DNA of 64,000 bases, taken from NCBI GenBank assembly GCA_963664215.1, contig OY761015.1, one strand, 5' to 3'. How positions within the stretch are numbered: position 1 is the first letter of the stretch; each line of letters opens with the position of its first letter. This DNA comes from WGA-3G sp963664215. GTDB taxonomy: Bacteria; Poribacteria; WGA-4E; WGA-3G. Below, piece after piece: positions 16,577 through 27,300 of this stretch. The notes beneath the pieces are model-generated. The model did not search any database, was not told the origin of the DNA, and saw nothing but the letters and a program-made list of their open reading frames with translations. The translations under genes and the position numbers were made by a program.

Positions 16577-19500
16577 ATGAAGAATTTCATCAAAATTAGC
16601 CTTATATTCACATTTATCTTCGGATATCAAACCGCGAATGCACAGCAGAACCTCGCCCAACAAGCGTATGCGATCTTTGAGCAAAGTTGCCTCAACTGTC
16701 ACGGCGAACACGGTGCATTTACTGAAGAAATCATTATTGAACACACGGCACTCATCGAAACAGGGGCAGTCGTTCCGGGAAAGCCTATTGAATCCGAACT
16801 CTATAAGCGGCTCTTTGCAGAGGATGAAGCAAAACGGATGCCGTTGGGTCAACCGAAACTTCCCGTCGAAGCGATCCTGACGATTGGCAACTGGATCCAA
16901 GCAGGCGCGCCGGATTGGCAGGCACCAGAACGAGACACCGACTTTATTACACCCAAGGAGATGCTTGAGAGCATTGAAAACCATGTCAACTCCCTCTCTC
17001 CGTTTGACCGCACCTTCGCACGTTATTTCACACTCACCCATCTCTATAACGCTGGTGAGACGACGGAGGCACTCCACGCCTATCAACGCGCACTCTCGAA
17101 ACTCGTGAACAGTCTCTCTTGGGGACGCACTATTAAAATCCCACAACCCATTGATTCAGAAGAAACGATCTTCTATATTGATCTGCGCGACTACGAATGG
17201 GAGATCGGCACCAATCGGTGGACCCTGATTGAGGCGGAGTATCCTTATGAGATCGAATTCAACGCACCAACACAGACAGCACTTCGTGAAAAACTGACAA
17301 GCCTACGGCAAACAATGGAGTGCGAAGTGCCGTTCGTTCATGTCGATTGGTTCATCGCAACAGCCTCTTTACCTCCACTCTACCATGATATTCTGGGACT
17401 GCCCGAGACGGATCGTGAACTCGAAACTCGATTGGAAGTAAATGTCGTTGAAAATATTCGGAACGCTCCAGGAAAGCGCGTCTGGCGTGCGGGTTTCAAC
17501 AACTCTGGTGTGTCGAATCATAATCGCGTTGTTGAACGGCACCTTTCACGATACGGTGCGTATTGGAAAAGTTACGACTTTGCGGGGAGTGTAGAGTCGC
17601 AGAATATCTTTACGCATCCGCTTTCTTTCACTCACGATGGGGGTGAAATTATCTTCAATTTACCGAATGGCTTGCAGGCATACTACCTCGCGGATGCCGG
17701 GGGTAGACGACTGGATGAAGCACCGATAGATATCGTTTCCAATCCGGCGGCGAGTGATCCAACCGTCCGCAATGGACTGTCCTGTATCGGATGCCATACC
17801 GAAGGGATGAAAGATTTTCAAGATACGGTTCGGGCTGTTATTCAACGGAACGCGAATCCGCCTTTTAACAAGGAAAGGGCATTACAGCTCTATATTGATA
17901 AAGCTACCATGGATCGTTTGGTGGGCGAAGATACCGCCCGGTATCGGCAGGCACTTGAAGCGACAGGGGGTGTCTTCGGTGGCATTGAACCCGTTCAGCG
18001 GTTCCATGAGGCGTTCCAAAGACCGCTTGATGCGGCGCATGCTGCCGCCACTGTAGGTTTGGAAACCGAGGTGTTTCTCCAAAAGATCCGTGAGAATGCG
18101 GGTTTGCAGAACTTAGGCTTATTGGTGTTAGAGAACGACACGATGAAACGGGACACATGGACAAGTCAGTTTAGTGAAGTCGTTTTTGCGTTGGATTTCC
18201 CAGCAAAAAGTGCTGGGACACCGGTTGATCCTCAAACGGAACGTATTCCGGGCGAATCTGTTCATATTCCCGATCCGAACCTGCGCGCCGCAATTGCGGA
18301 AGCACTCGGAAAGGCACCAAACGCCCAAATTACAGTCGAAGAGATAGAAGGATTGGGCAGACTTGTGGCGCGGGACAAGGGCATCCAAGATTTGACTGGA
18401 CTTCAGTCAGCAATCAATCTGAACCGCTTATCTCTCAACGGTAATCAGATCTCCGATCTCTCACCGATAGCGGGTTTAACCGGGTTACACGCACTCTGGC
18501 TCACGGACAACCCTGTATCTGATTTATCACCCCTGAAGCAGCTAATAAATCTCACGCTACTGGTAATTGATAATACGCATGTATCGAATCTATCACCGCT
18601 TGCAGGATTAACGAATCTCAACGAGTTAGGGACTTCTACGCCTCTCATATCCGATTTATCGCCCTTGAAAGGACTGAAAAATCTCAAAGTGTTCTGGTTT
18701 CATCGTACACAAGTCTCCGACCTGTCGCCACTCAGCGGATTAAACAGCTTGGAGGATGTAGCTGCGAACCAAGGCGGTATATTTGAGGCAATCAGCAACA
18801 TCGAAACGGAAACCGGGATCGTGATAGACACTCAGCATGGGAATATATCCGACCTTTCACCCCTGGCAGGATTAACCAATCTGAGACGGATTTGGTTTTG
18901 GGGCAACCCCATATCCGATTTATCCCCTTTGGCAGGATTAACAAAACTGGAAAAGTTAGACATTTGCGGTGGAACTATATCCGATCTTAAGCCTTTGGTG
19001 GGCTTGACAAATTTGACGGATCTGTTCCTTGCTGCTAACGGGATATCCGATATATCGCCACTCGCTGAACTGACCAGCGTAAATAGACTTGATCTCAGAA
19101 GCAACAATGTATCCGACATATCGCCACTCGCCGGGTTGGCACACTTGGACTACCTGAGGCTTAACAACAATAATATATCCGACTTTTCGTCTTTAGATGG
19201 GATACGCCAGAACATAACGCTCATTTGGCACGACAATCCAGGGTTCCCGAAAGGCGGACCGAAGATAGCTGGACCCTGGTTATGGGTCCTATTGCCAGAT
19301 GCTGATCTGGAGAGTGGATCGGATTTACTGTCGGAAGTGAGTGGTGGAAGCGTAACAGAGGCAGAGATTGCCGTCCGTGGGGCAATAGCGGGACAGTCTA
19401 TCGGCAGTAGCGTCTGGACATCCCACGAACTCCCAAATACGGGGCGTATTGAAGATATGCTAAAACGCTCCATTCCAAATGGAACCATCTATGGTGTTGT

Positions 19501-20791
19501 GTCTCTATATTCGCCACGCGAACAACAAACAACGCTGGGTGTCGGCAGTCGCCAGGAACTAAAAGTCTGGTTCAACGGTGCCTTGATTCATCAGCACGGT
19601 CATTACGACAGGATAGGCAATGATTACACGGATTTTTACCCTGTTACGCTTCAACCGGGGAAAAATGTCTTGTTGGTCGCGTTCCATTCCCACGCTAACG
19701 GTTTTTTTGGATTTGAAACCGGTACGGAATATATAGTGTCGGGCTCCGGTATTGGATATGGCGTTCCCGATACGCCAATTCATATCGGTGATACCTTCAC
19801 CGTCAACTTAAACGCGGAGAATGTAAGTGATTTAGCAGGGTGGCAATTTGATGTTTTGTTTGATGCCGCAGTGCTTGAGACCGTTGAAGTCAACGAGGGT
19901 CCTTTCCTGAAGTCGGTGGGCGACGGCACCTTTTTTCAGAAAGGGACGATTGATAATGTCGCTGGCAAAATCAAAGGTATTAACGCATTGGACCTTAGCG
20001 GAAAGGGGGTCACAGGAACAGGGACCCTCGTGTCGGTGACGTTCTCAGCGAAAACGAGTGGGGAAGCTAAATTGAGACTGCATAACCTCCAAATAGGATC
20101 TATTACAGGTGAACACATCGCCGCAGAATCTTATGAGATTGTCATCACGATAGAAGATCAACTCACTATTGGAGATGTAAATCGCGATGGTCAGATCAGC
20201 ATTCTTGATATGATCCTTATTGCCCGACACTTGGGCGAAACCGCACCTGCGAACGCTGAAGTAGACGTGAATGGCGATGGAATTGTGAATATCTTGGATC
20301 TCATTCTTGTTTCTCAGAATATGGGTGGATCAAACGGATTAGCTGCCCCCTCAATGCTATCTGTGGATGACATAGACGGATTGGATCCTGCGATAATACG
20401 GGCATGGATAGAACGTGCCCAAGTTGAAGATGATGGTTCTATCGCTTTCCAAGAGGGCATTGCGAACCTTCAACGTCTCTTAGCGTCGCTTATTCCAGAA
20501 AAGACAGCACTGCTTCCGAACTATCCAAACCCGTTCAACCCAGAAACGTGGATACCGTATCACTTAGCGAACCCAAGTAAGGTGACACTGACAATCTATT
20601 CTGTGAATGGTATCTTGGTTCGGACCTTGGCGTTGGGACAAATGCCCGCTGGCATTTATCAAAGTCGTAGCCGTGCGGCGTATTGGGATGGCAGAAATGA
20701 TGTGGGTGAACGCGTTGCTAGTGGCATCTACTTCTACCAACTCCAAGCCGATAATCTGTCGCTCCTGCGCAAAATGCTCATCATGAAATAG
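16577..20791 (+). CDS. Giant exported diheme cytochrome c-LRR-cohesin-dockerin protein (copy 1)
   Basis: 1404 aa. Signal peptide 1-22. Heme site 1 is C38-x-x-C41-H42 in a planctomycete-type cytochrome c module (IFEQSCLNCHGEHG, RMPLGQP, IGNWIQAGAPDW). A long middle region leads to heme site 2, C403-x-x-C406-H407 (NGLSCIGCHTEG). Eleven SDS22-like LRRs span about 600-875. Next come a jelly-roll-like domain near 890-1057 (GPWLWVLLPDADL, VWFNGALIHQ, GKNVLLVAFHS), a cohesin-like domain near 1068-1190 (LAGWQFDVLFDAAVLETVEV), a dockerin near 1195-1251 (DVNRDGQISILDMI, DVNGDGIVNILDLI), and a FlgD/Por-type sorting tail (NYPNPFNPETWIPYHL). It probably sits on the cell surface or in the periplasm and does redox chemistry with LRR-based recognition. 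The electron partner is unknown. Confidence 0.88.
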   Translation: MKNFIKISLIFTFIFGYQTANAQQNLAQQAYAIFEQSCLNCHGEHGAFTEEIIIEHTALIETGAVVPGKPIESELYKRLFAEDEAKRMPLGQPKLPVEAILTIGNWIQAGAPDWQAPERDTDFITPKEMLESIENHVNSLSPFDRTFARYFTLTHLYNAGETTEALHAYQRALSKLVNSLSWGRTIKIPQPIDSEETIFYIDLRDYEWEIGTNRWTLIEAEYPYEIEFNAPTQTALREKLTSLRQTMECEVPFVHVDWFIATASLPPLYHDILGLPETDRELETRLEVNVVENIRNAPGKRVWRAGFNNSGVSNHNRVVERHLSRYGAYWKSYDFAGSVESQNIFTHPLSFTHDGGEIIFNLPNGLQAYYLADAGGRRLDEAPIDIVSNPAASDPTVRNGLSCIGCHTEGMKDFQDTVRAVIQRNANPPFNKERALQLYIDKATMDRLVGEDTARYRQALEATGGVFGGIEPVQRFHEAFQRPLDAAHAAATVGLETEVFLQKIRENAGLQNLGLLVLENDTMKRDTWTSQFSEVVFALDFPAKSAGTPVDPQTERIPGESVHIPDPNLRAAIAEALGKAPNAQITVEEIEGLGRLVARDKGIQDLTGLQSAINLNRLSLNGNQISDLSPIAGLTGLHALWLTDNPVSDLSPLKQLINLTLLVIDNTHVSNLSPLAGLTNLNELGTSTPLISDLSPLKGLKNLKVFWFHRTQVSDLSPLSGLNSLEDVAANQGGIFEAISNIETETGIVIDTQHGNISDLSPLAGLTNLRRIWFWGNPISDLSPLAGLTKLEKLDICGGTISDLKPLVGLTNLTDLFLAANGISDISPLAELTSVNRLDLRSNNVSDISPLAGLAHLDYLRLNNNNISDFSSLDGIRQNITLIWHDNPGFPKGGPKIAGPWLWVLLPDADLESGSDLLSEVSGGSVTEAEIAVRGAIAGQSIGSSVWTSHELPNTGRIEDMLKRSIPNGTIYGVVSLYSPREQQTTLGVGSRQELKVWFNGALIHQHGHYDRIGNDYTDFYPVTLQPGKNVLLVAFHSHANGFFGFETGTEYIVSGSGIGYGVPDTPIHIGDTFTVNLNAENVSDLAGWQFDVLFDAAVLETVEVNEGPFLKSVGDGTFFQKGTIDNVAGKIKGINALDLSGKGVTGTGTLVSVTFSAKTSGEAKLRLHNLQIGSITGEHIAAESYEIVITIEDQLTIGDVNRDGQISILDMILIARHLGETAPANAEVDVNGDGIVNILDLILVSQNMGGSNGLAAPSMLSVDDIDGLDPAIIRAWIERAQVEDDGSIAFQEGIANLQRLLASLIPEKTALLPNYPNPFNPETWIPYHLANPSKVTLTIYSVNGILVRTLALGQMPAGIYQSRSRAAYWDGRNDVGERVASGIYFYQLQADNLSLLRKMLIMK

Positions 20792-20832
20792 TCTCATATG
20801 ACCATAGGATAACTAAAAGGCTGATCTGGACC
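20792..20832 (+). repeat. Remnant or relative of the left end of the DUF1670 element
   Basis: Starting at the base after the cytochrome stop codon, TCTCATATGACCATAGGATA followed by GGCTGATCT matches the left ends of the three complete elements, but no element body follows. It is either a deletion relic or a shared 3' flank of the cytochrome genes. Confidence 0.6.
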
Positions 20833-20940
20833 CTCTCAGACATAGCACTGTTGCATTACAAAACGCCCCAGACGTAGGACCGAATTGAACGTTTCAGTCG
20901 ATGTCAACGTAGCCAAATCTTTTTGTGAGGAGGGGACTCT

Positions 20941-23679
20941 GTGAAGAAAAAAGACGATGTTCAGTTGATTCATACCGTTTTGTCAGGCGATGATACAGCA
21001 TTTGACATTTTGGTTAAAAAATACCAAAAAAGCGTTCACGCCCTTGTGTGGCGGAAGGTTGGTGACTTTCACTATGCTGAAGAGATTACGCAAGATGCTT
21101 TTCTCCAAGCATACAAAAAACTCTCGACCCTGAAAAATCCGCATCAATTTGCTGGGTGGTTGTATGTCATCGCAAATCGACTTTGCATTGATTGGCTACG
21201 AAAGCAAAAGCCTGCGATGCAATCATTAGAGGAAACATCTGTGAAAGAAATAGACGGTATAACCTATGAACGTTATGTGGAGGAAGACCGTGAGTTGGAA
21301 GCCGCCGAACATCGTCATGAGCTCGTCAAAAAACTTCTTGAAAAGCTTCCCGAGAGTGAACGCACAGTCGTAACCCTCTACTATCTCGGCGAAATGACAA
21401 CAAAGGAGATTAGCAAGTTCTTAGGTGTTTCTGTAAAGACGATTAGCAGTCGTCTGCGTCGGGCACGAGAGCGTTTAAAGCAGAAAGAAGAGCTCTTTGT
21501 CCAAGAGTATTTTGGCGGTGTGCAGTTATCAGCGAATATCAGACAGAACATTGCTCGGCAAGTCGCTGACTTGAAACTGACCCCACCCTCGGCTACGAAA
21601 CCGTTGCTCCCGTGGGCAGCTTTCGGCACCGCTGCGGTTTTGATGCTATTTTTGATTGGATTCGGCAACCAACACCTCACTCGTTTTCAGAAACCCTATA
21701 GTTTTAAAGCCGACTCCGAACCTACCGTTGAAATTATTGATGCCCCTATCGTCCTTGAGACTGACGCAAAACCATCCGTGCGAAATCAGATGGGACACAT
21801 TGCTATTATCAGTAAAAGTAACAGTGCCGGCTTACAAACATATGAGAGGGATTCAACTCTCAATACCTCAGAGGATTCACTCAGACTTTCTGAGGCACAC
21901 TGGATGCCAGATGCGAACCTACGTGAGGCTATTCGTCAGAAACTTGAAATGGACACCAATACACCCTTGACGAAAGCGGATATGCTCCAATTGACTTCGT
22001 TAGATATATTGAAACTGCAGGTAGCCGAAAAGATTAGCGATCTCACAGGTTTGGAGCATGCGATAAACCTTGAGTTTCTGCTTCTTCCGAAAAATCGTAT
22101 CCAAGACCTCCGTCCACTTGCGAATTTAACGAACCTCACATTCTTGGATTTGGGTGGCAACGCTATTTCGGATGTTTCGTCGCTCGCTGGACTTGTCCGG
22201 CTTGAGGTGCTCGGGTTGTGGAACAACCAGATTGTCGATGTTTCGCCGCTTGCGGGGCTGATGAACCTAAAAGACCTTGCGCTTCAAGACAATCAGATCG
22301 CAGGTGTTTCACCGCTTGTCGGCTTGACACATTTGACGGAATTAAATGTCCGCAACAATGGGATTGCTGACCTTTCATCACTCACAGAACTCACCAGTAT
22401 AGAGGTCCTGCATTCTGAAGGGAATCCCGGGAGTGTTACCCCAGAATGTGAATTGCCCAGACCCGCTATTATGCCTCGGATTGAGGATCGTGAATATCCA
22501 TCCGTCTTCGGATCATGGTCTCTCGTCCGAAACCGTACACCTATATTGCCGAGACTTCCGTGGTTACCATCCGATGAACCTATCGCCTATTTTGATCTCT
22601 ATTTCTCTCATCCTGCGGGGCATCTTGGTCTCAGCCTCAAATATACGAATGCGGGTGTTGCTTTAGTCGGTGATCTCCAGAGAGCCAAAGAGCGGCGGGA
22701 CACACTTTTGGCGTTTAATCCGAATGCACTGTTCCTTGTTCCGGTCATATATTACAGTGGTCTACCGGCGAGTAGGTATCCTGAAGATGGCGTTCTACAA
22801 GACCTTTGGCTTCGAGACAAAAATGGCAACCGTGTTGTAGATAATTCGGAAGAGGCACTGTTAGATTTCACATTACCTGAAACGCAAAAGTGGGCGATCG
22901 ACCAAGCGAAGGCTATCGCAGCGTGCGGATTGTTTGACGGTATCTTTCTTGATCATTGGGACGAGGGGTTGCGGCTGGGTGGGAAGGCTACCTTAGAAGA
23001 GGAGCATCTTGCGCGCGACGTCATCATACAGAACATTCGTGCCATCGTAGGCGACGATGTGTTGATAATGGTGAACGCTGGTGAAAACAGGATTCCAAGA
23101 TGGGCGGAGTATATCAACGGTAGTCTCGTGCGAACACAGCCTACCCTAAAAATACCTTGGGCGGAAATGACAGATGTGGAGAAACAGTATCATTCTCTCG
23201 GCTATAGCCCAGAGGATCTGCATAAGATCGAAGAGACCTTAATTTGGTCAGAGACCCATTTCCGAGAACCGCGTATCAATGGTTTACTCGGATTGGGGAT
23301 TGATGCGGAGCCGCCAGATTCTCCACGAAATCAGCAGTGGATGCGTATTTTCACGACCCTGAGTTTAACGCTTTCAGATGGCTATGTGGAATATAAATTT
23401 TTATTCGACACCTTTGATGGACCGAGTGTTTATTGGTATTCCTTCTGGGATGCGAATCTCGGTACCCCTATAGGCGAGAAAGCACAACTCTATCGTAACC
23501 GTGAGGGCTTATTTATCCGCGAGTTCACTAACGGATGGGCGGTCTACAATCGTAGCGGCAAGAAACAGAAGATTCGTTTACCGGCACAAACCACCGGGAT
23601 CGCAAGTGGTATCACCGCCACACAGCACACCCTTTCAGATTTGGACGGCGAGATCTTCATTAAATTATCGGAAAAATAA
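20941..23679 (+). CDS. Membrane-anchored ECF sigma factor fused to LRRs and a glycoside-hydrolase-like domain (copy 2)
   Basis: 912 aa, GTG start after GAGGAGGGGA. Regions 2 and 4 are nearly identical to copy 1 (DFHYAEEITQDAFLQAYKKL; TTKEISKFLGVSVKTISSRL). The transmembrane helix is near 223-244 (AAFGTAAVLMLFLIGFGNQH). LRR cap MPDANLREAIRQKLEMD near 320, five LRRs, then the hydrolase-like domain (LLDFTLPETQKW, LFDGIFLDHWDEG) and the terminal beta-sandwich. Unlike the sigma half, the LRR and hydrolase parts differ clearly from copy 1. No dockerin remnant follows. It lies between cytochrome copies 1 and 2. The near-identical sigma halves suggest recent duplication or conversion; divergent sensors suggest different ligands. 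Confidence 0.88.
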   Translation: MKKKDDVQLIHTVLSGDDTAFDILVKKYQKSVHALVWRKVGDFHYAEEITQDAFLQAYKKLSTLKNPHQFAGWLYVIANRLCIDWLRKQKPAMQSLEETSVKEIDGITYERYVEEDRELEAAEHRHELVKKLLEKLPESERTVVTLYYLGEMTTKEISKFLGVSVKTISSRLRRARERLKQKEELFVQEYFGGVQLSANIRQNIARQVADLKLTPPSATKPLLPWAAFGTAAVLMLFLIGFGNQHLTRFQKPYSFKADSEPTVEIIDAPIVLETDAKPSVRNQMGHIAIISKSNSAGLQTYERDSTLNTSEDSLRLSEAHWMPDANLREAIRQKLEMDTNTPLTKADMLQLTSLDILKLQVAEKISDLTGLEHAINLEFLLLPKNRIQDLRPLANLTNLTFLDLGGNAISDVSSLAGLVRLEVLGLWNNQIVDVSPLAGLMNLKDLALQDNQIAGVSPLVGLTHLTELNVRNNGIADLSSLTELTSIEVLHSEGNPGSVTPECELPRPAIMPRIEDREYPSVFGSWSLVRNRTPILPRLPWLPSDEPIAYFDLYFSHPAGHLGLSLKYTNAGVALVGDLQRAKERRDTLLAFNPNALFLVPVIYYSGLPASRYPEDGVLQDLWLRDKNGNRVVDNSEEALLDFTLPETQKWAIDQAKAIAACGLFDGIFLDHWDEGLRLGGKATLEEEHLARDVIIQNIRAIVGDDVLIMVNAGENRIPRWAEYINGSLVRTQPTLKIPWAEMTDVEKQYHSLGYSPEDLHKIEETLIWSETHFREPRINGLLGLGIDAEPPDSPRNQQWMRIFTTLSLTLSDGYVEYKFLFDTFDGPSVYWYSFWDANLGTPIGEKAQLYRNREGLFIREFTNGWAVYNRSGKKQKIRLPAQTTGIASGITATQHTLSDLDGEIFIKLSEK

Positions 23680-23804
23680 TGAGAAAATTGTCGTATCCGT
23701 TCCTCAAATATTTCGGTAATATTATTCCTCAAGAAACACCGTAGGGGCATGTCTTGTGCCTGCCCACCCATTACTCAATTTTTCTTAGGTATGAAGGAGA
23801 ACCT

Positions 23805-24206
23805 ATGAACCGCATTTTCAGATGCATCACAATAATAATAATCCTTATACTGATCAGCATCCATATACTGATACTCCCAGTAGAAGCGATGACAGAGCCA
23901 CACGATCCGATCGCCCAACTCATCCAACACGCGCAAGCAGATGCCAGACGCGATGCGTGGCACGACGCAGGCTTGCGTTGGTTCGCTTATGGTGCAGGGT
24001 GCTGGATATTTGCTGTCGTCTATGCAAACGTAAGTACCCCGACAGTTCCAAGTCATCGACTGTTAGGCAAGTCCTCTACATACGTTCACACCTATACTGA
24101 TGAATACAAACGCTCCATCAAGAACCAACGGATGGAGATGTCAGCAATAGGCTGGGGCGTATCACTGGGAGCAGTGCTCTGGCTCTGGAAGGTTTTGGCG
24201 GATTAA
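23805..24206 (+). CDS. Small two-helix exported protein of the RLLGK family
   Basis: 133 aa, ATG after AAGGAG. An N-terminal signal or anchor helix (CITIIIILILISIHILILPV) is followed by a short helical stretch AQADARRDAWHDAG, a second hydrophobic segment, the motif HRLLGKSSTYVHTYTDEYK, and a last helix. The motif and topology match the five small proteins between 55.7 and 64 kb (RLLGKSPEYV, RLIGKHPEYV). The family is unknown to me. Here it stands alone between a sigma fusion and a cytochrome gene. Confidence 0.75.
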   Translation: MNRIFRCITIIIILILISIHILILPVEAMTEPHDPIAQLIQHAQADARRDAWHDAGLRWFAYGAGCWIFAVVYANVSTPTVPSHRLLGKSSTYVHTYTDEYKRSIKNQRMEMSAIGWGVSLGAVLWLWKVLAD

Positions 24207-24216
24207 GGTATCCGTA

Positions 24217-24280
24217 GGGTTCGTAGAAGCGATGTATCGCTTCCACCAAGGCGCGTGAATTGCACTCCTACGAACAACCC
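24217..24280. repeat. Palindromic intergenic repeat
   Basis: GGGTTCGTAG at 24217 is answered by CTACGAAC at 24267-24274, with an inner hairpin GAAGCGAT/ATCGCTTC. It is a REP-like structure in the gap before cytochrome copy 2. A second short hairpin (GGGGCA/TGCC) lies near 23735. Confidence 0.55.
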
Positions 24281-24362
24281 GAATTTTAAACTGGACAGTC
24301 CAACGACAGCCAAAAGGTATCGCGAGCACAACTCACTCTTTCAAGAAGGAAGAAAGAAATAC

Positions 24363-27300
24363 ATGAAGAACTTCATCAAAATTAGCCTTATATTCACGGT
24401 TATCTTCGGATATCAGACCGCGGATGCCCAGCAGAACCTCGCCCAACAAGCGTATGCGATCTTTGAGCAAAGTTGTCTCAACTGCCACGGTGAGCATGGT
24501 GCGTTCACTGAAGAAATCATTATTGATCACACGGCACTCATCGAAACAGGGGCAGTCGTTCCGGGAAAGCCCATTGAATCCGAACTCTATAAGCGGCTCT
24601 TTGCAGAGGATGAAGCAAAACGGATGCCGTTGGGTCAACCGAAACTTCCCGTCGGAGCGATTCTGACGATCGGTAACTGGATTCAAGCCGGTGCTCCAAA
24701 TTGGGATGACACCGTTGAAGCAGATGGGACCTTCATTACACCGAAAAAAATGCTTGAGAGTATTGAGAAGCACGTCAACTCACTCTCTCCGTTTGACCGC
24801 ATCTTCGCACGTTATTTTACGATGACGCATCTCTATAACGCTGGTGAGACGACGGAGGCACTGCATGCCTATCAACGGGCACTCTCGAAACTCGTGAATA
24901 GTCTCTCCTGGGGGCGTAATGTTATTAACCCACGACCCATTGATCCGAAAGAAACAATCTTCTATATCGATCTGCGCGACTACGAATGGGAGATCGGCAC
25001 CAATCGGTGGACCCTGATTGAGGCGGAGTATCCTTATGAGATCGAATTCAACACGCCAACACAGACAGCACTTCGTGAAAAACTGACAAACCTGCGGCAA
25101 ACAATGGAGTGCGAAGTGCCGTTCGTTCATGTCGATTGGTTCATCGCAACAGCCTCTTTACCCCCACTCTACCATAATATTCTGGGACTGCCCGAGACGG
25201 ATCGTGAACTCGAAACTCGATTGGAAGTAAATGTCGTTGAAAATATTCGCAACGCCGCGGGAAAGCGCGTCTGGCGTGCGGGTTTCAACAACTCTGGTGT
25301 GTCGAATCACAACCGCGTTGTTGAACGGCACCTTTCACGATATGGTGCGTATTGGAAAAGTTACGACTTTGCGGGGAGTGTAGAGTCGCAGAATATCTTT
25401 ACGCATCCGCTCTCTTTTACCCACGATGGGGGTGAAATTATCTTCAATTTACCGAATGGCTTGCAGGCATACTACCTCGCGGATGCCGGTGGCAGACGAC
25501 TTAACGAAGCACCGATAAAGATTGTTCGCAACCTCGCAGCGAGTGATCCAACCGTCCGGAATGGACTCTCCTGTATCGGATGCCACACTGAGGGAATGAA
25601 AGATTTTGAAGATCAGGTGCGTGGGGTCGTTCAGAAGAACCCGAACCCACCCTATAACAAAGATAGGGCATTGCAACTCTATACGGACAAAGCGACAATG
25701 GATGCGCTTGTGGCAGAGGATACTGCTCGCTACAGGCAGGCACTTGAAACAGCAGGCGGTGTATTTGGTGGTATTGAACCCGTTCAGCGGTTCCACGAAG
25801 CGTTTCAGAGACCGCTTGATGTGTCACATGCTGCTGCCTCGGTAGGATTAGAAACAGTCGATTTTCTCCAAAAGGTTCGCGAGAATACGAGTCTGAAAAA
25901 TTTAGGCTTGGGAGTGCTGACCGGTGTGAATGGCAGTGTGAAAAGGGATACATGGACATCGAATTTCAGCGAAATCGTTGCGACCTTGGGGTCACCTGAA
26001 AGCAGTGGGATTAAACCAGTTGTGCCGCAGACTGAACGTATTCCTGGGACTACCGTCGATATTCCAGATCCAAATCTCCGCACTGCGGTTGCAGAAGCAC
26101 TCGGTAAAGCTCCCAAGGACACCATTACAGTGGAAGAGATGGCAACATTAGAGCGTCTTCATGCAAACGGGAAGGACATTAAGGATTTGAGGGGACTTGA
26201 GTTCGCAACAAATCTGGAAACTTTAGAAATTCGTGACAATCTGGTATCCGACCTCTCTCCGGTCGCAGGGTTAACCCAACTCAGTCGATTAAGCATAGAA
26301 GGAAATAAGGTTTCGGATATTTCACCACTTACAGAACTAAAAAATTTAGGATCACTCGGAATATATAATAATGAAATATCTGACATCTCACCACTATCAG
26401 AATTAACAAACTTACGAGGGTTATCTATGTATAAGAATCCGGTCTCAGATCTTTCACCCCTCACAAATTTAAAAAACCTCACCTGGATAAGGTTGCGTGT
26501 TGAACCGCCCGGTAATCTCTCACCCATCGCGGAATTAATCAACTTGGAAGCTTTTTTCTATTGGGGTTCAGGCGAACCGGTTCCGGATTTATCACCTCTA
26601 ACAAAGCTACCAAAACTCGCAAAGATAGATCTTGGAGGCGGCGGTAAAGTGGACGTATCTCCTCTATCAGGATTGACAACTGTGAAAGAACTATGGCTAC
26701 CCGACTGCGGAATCTCTAATCTCTCATTTTTAGAAAAACTCACCACCTTGGAACGGGCAAACCTTGGACGGAACAACATCTCAGATATATCGGCACTATC
26801 GGCATTACCGAATCTGAAGTGGTTAGATCTTAGGGAAAATCAGATATCCGATTTTTCACCTTTGGATGGGGTCCGTGAGCAGATAAAGCTCATTTGGTAC
26901 AACAATCCCGGGTTCTCAGGAGGCGGCCCGAAAATAGAGGGACCCTGGTTATGGGCTGTCCTGGCGGACGTGGACGTTACTAACCACCGTTGGTCCTTAC
27001 TGCAGAGGGATTTACTATCAGAAGTAACTGGTGGGAAAGTAACAGAGGCAGAGATTGCTGCACGTGGGGCAGTAGAGGGGCAATCTGTCGGTAGTAGCGT
27101 TTGGACCTCTTACAAACTCCCGTCTACAGGGCGGATGGAGGATATGTTGAAACCTCCTGTTCCAGGCGGTGCCATCTACGGATCTGTGCTCCTATTTTCG
27201 CCACGGGAACAGGCAACAACCCTATATGTCGGCAGCCCCTTTGAGCTCCAAGTCTGGCTCAATGGAACTTTGATCCACCAGCATACGCGTCACACAAGGC

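Noticed and set aside
18240..19200. Possible diversity-generating retroelement acting on LRRs
   Set aside because: No reverse transcriptase, template repeat or accessory gene is seen, and variation is not confined to adenines as far as I can judge.
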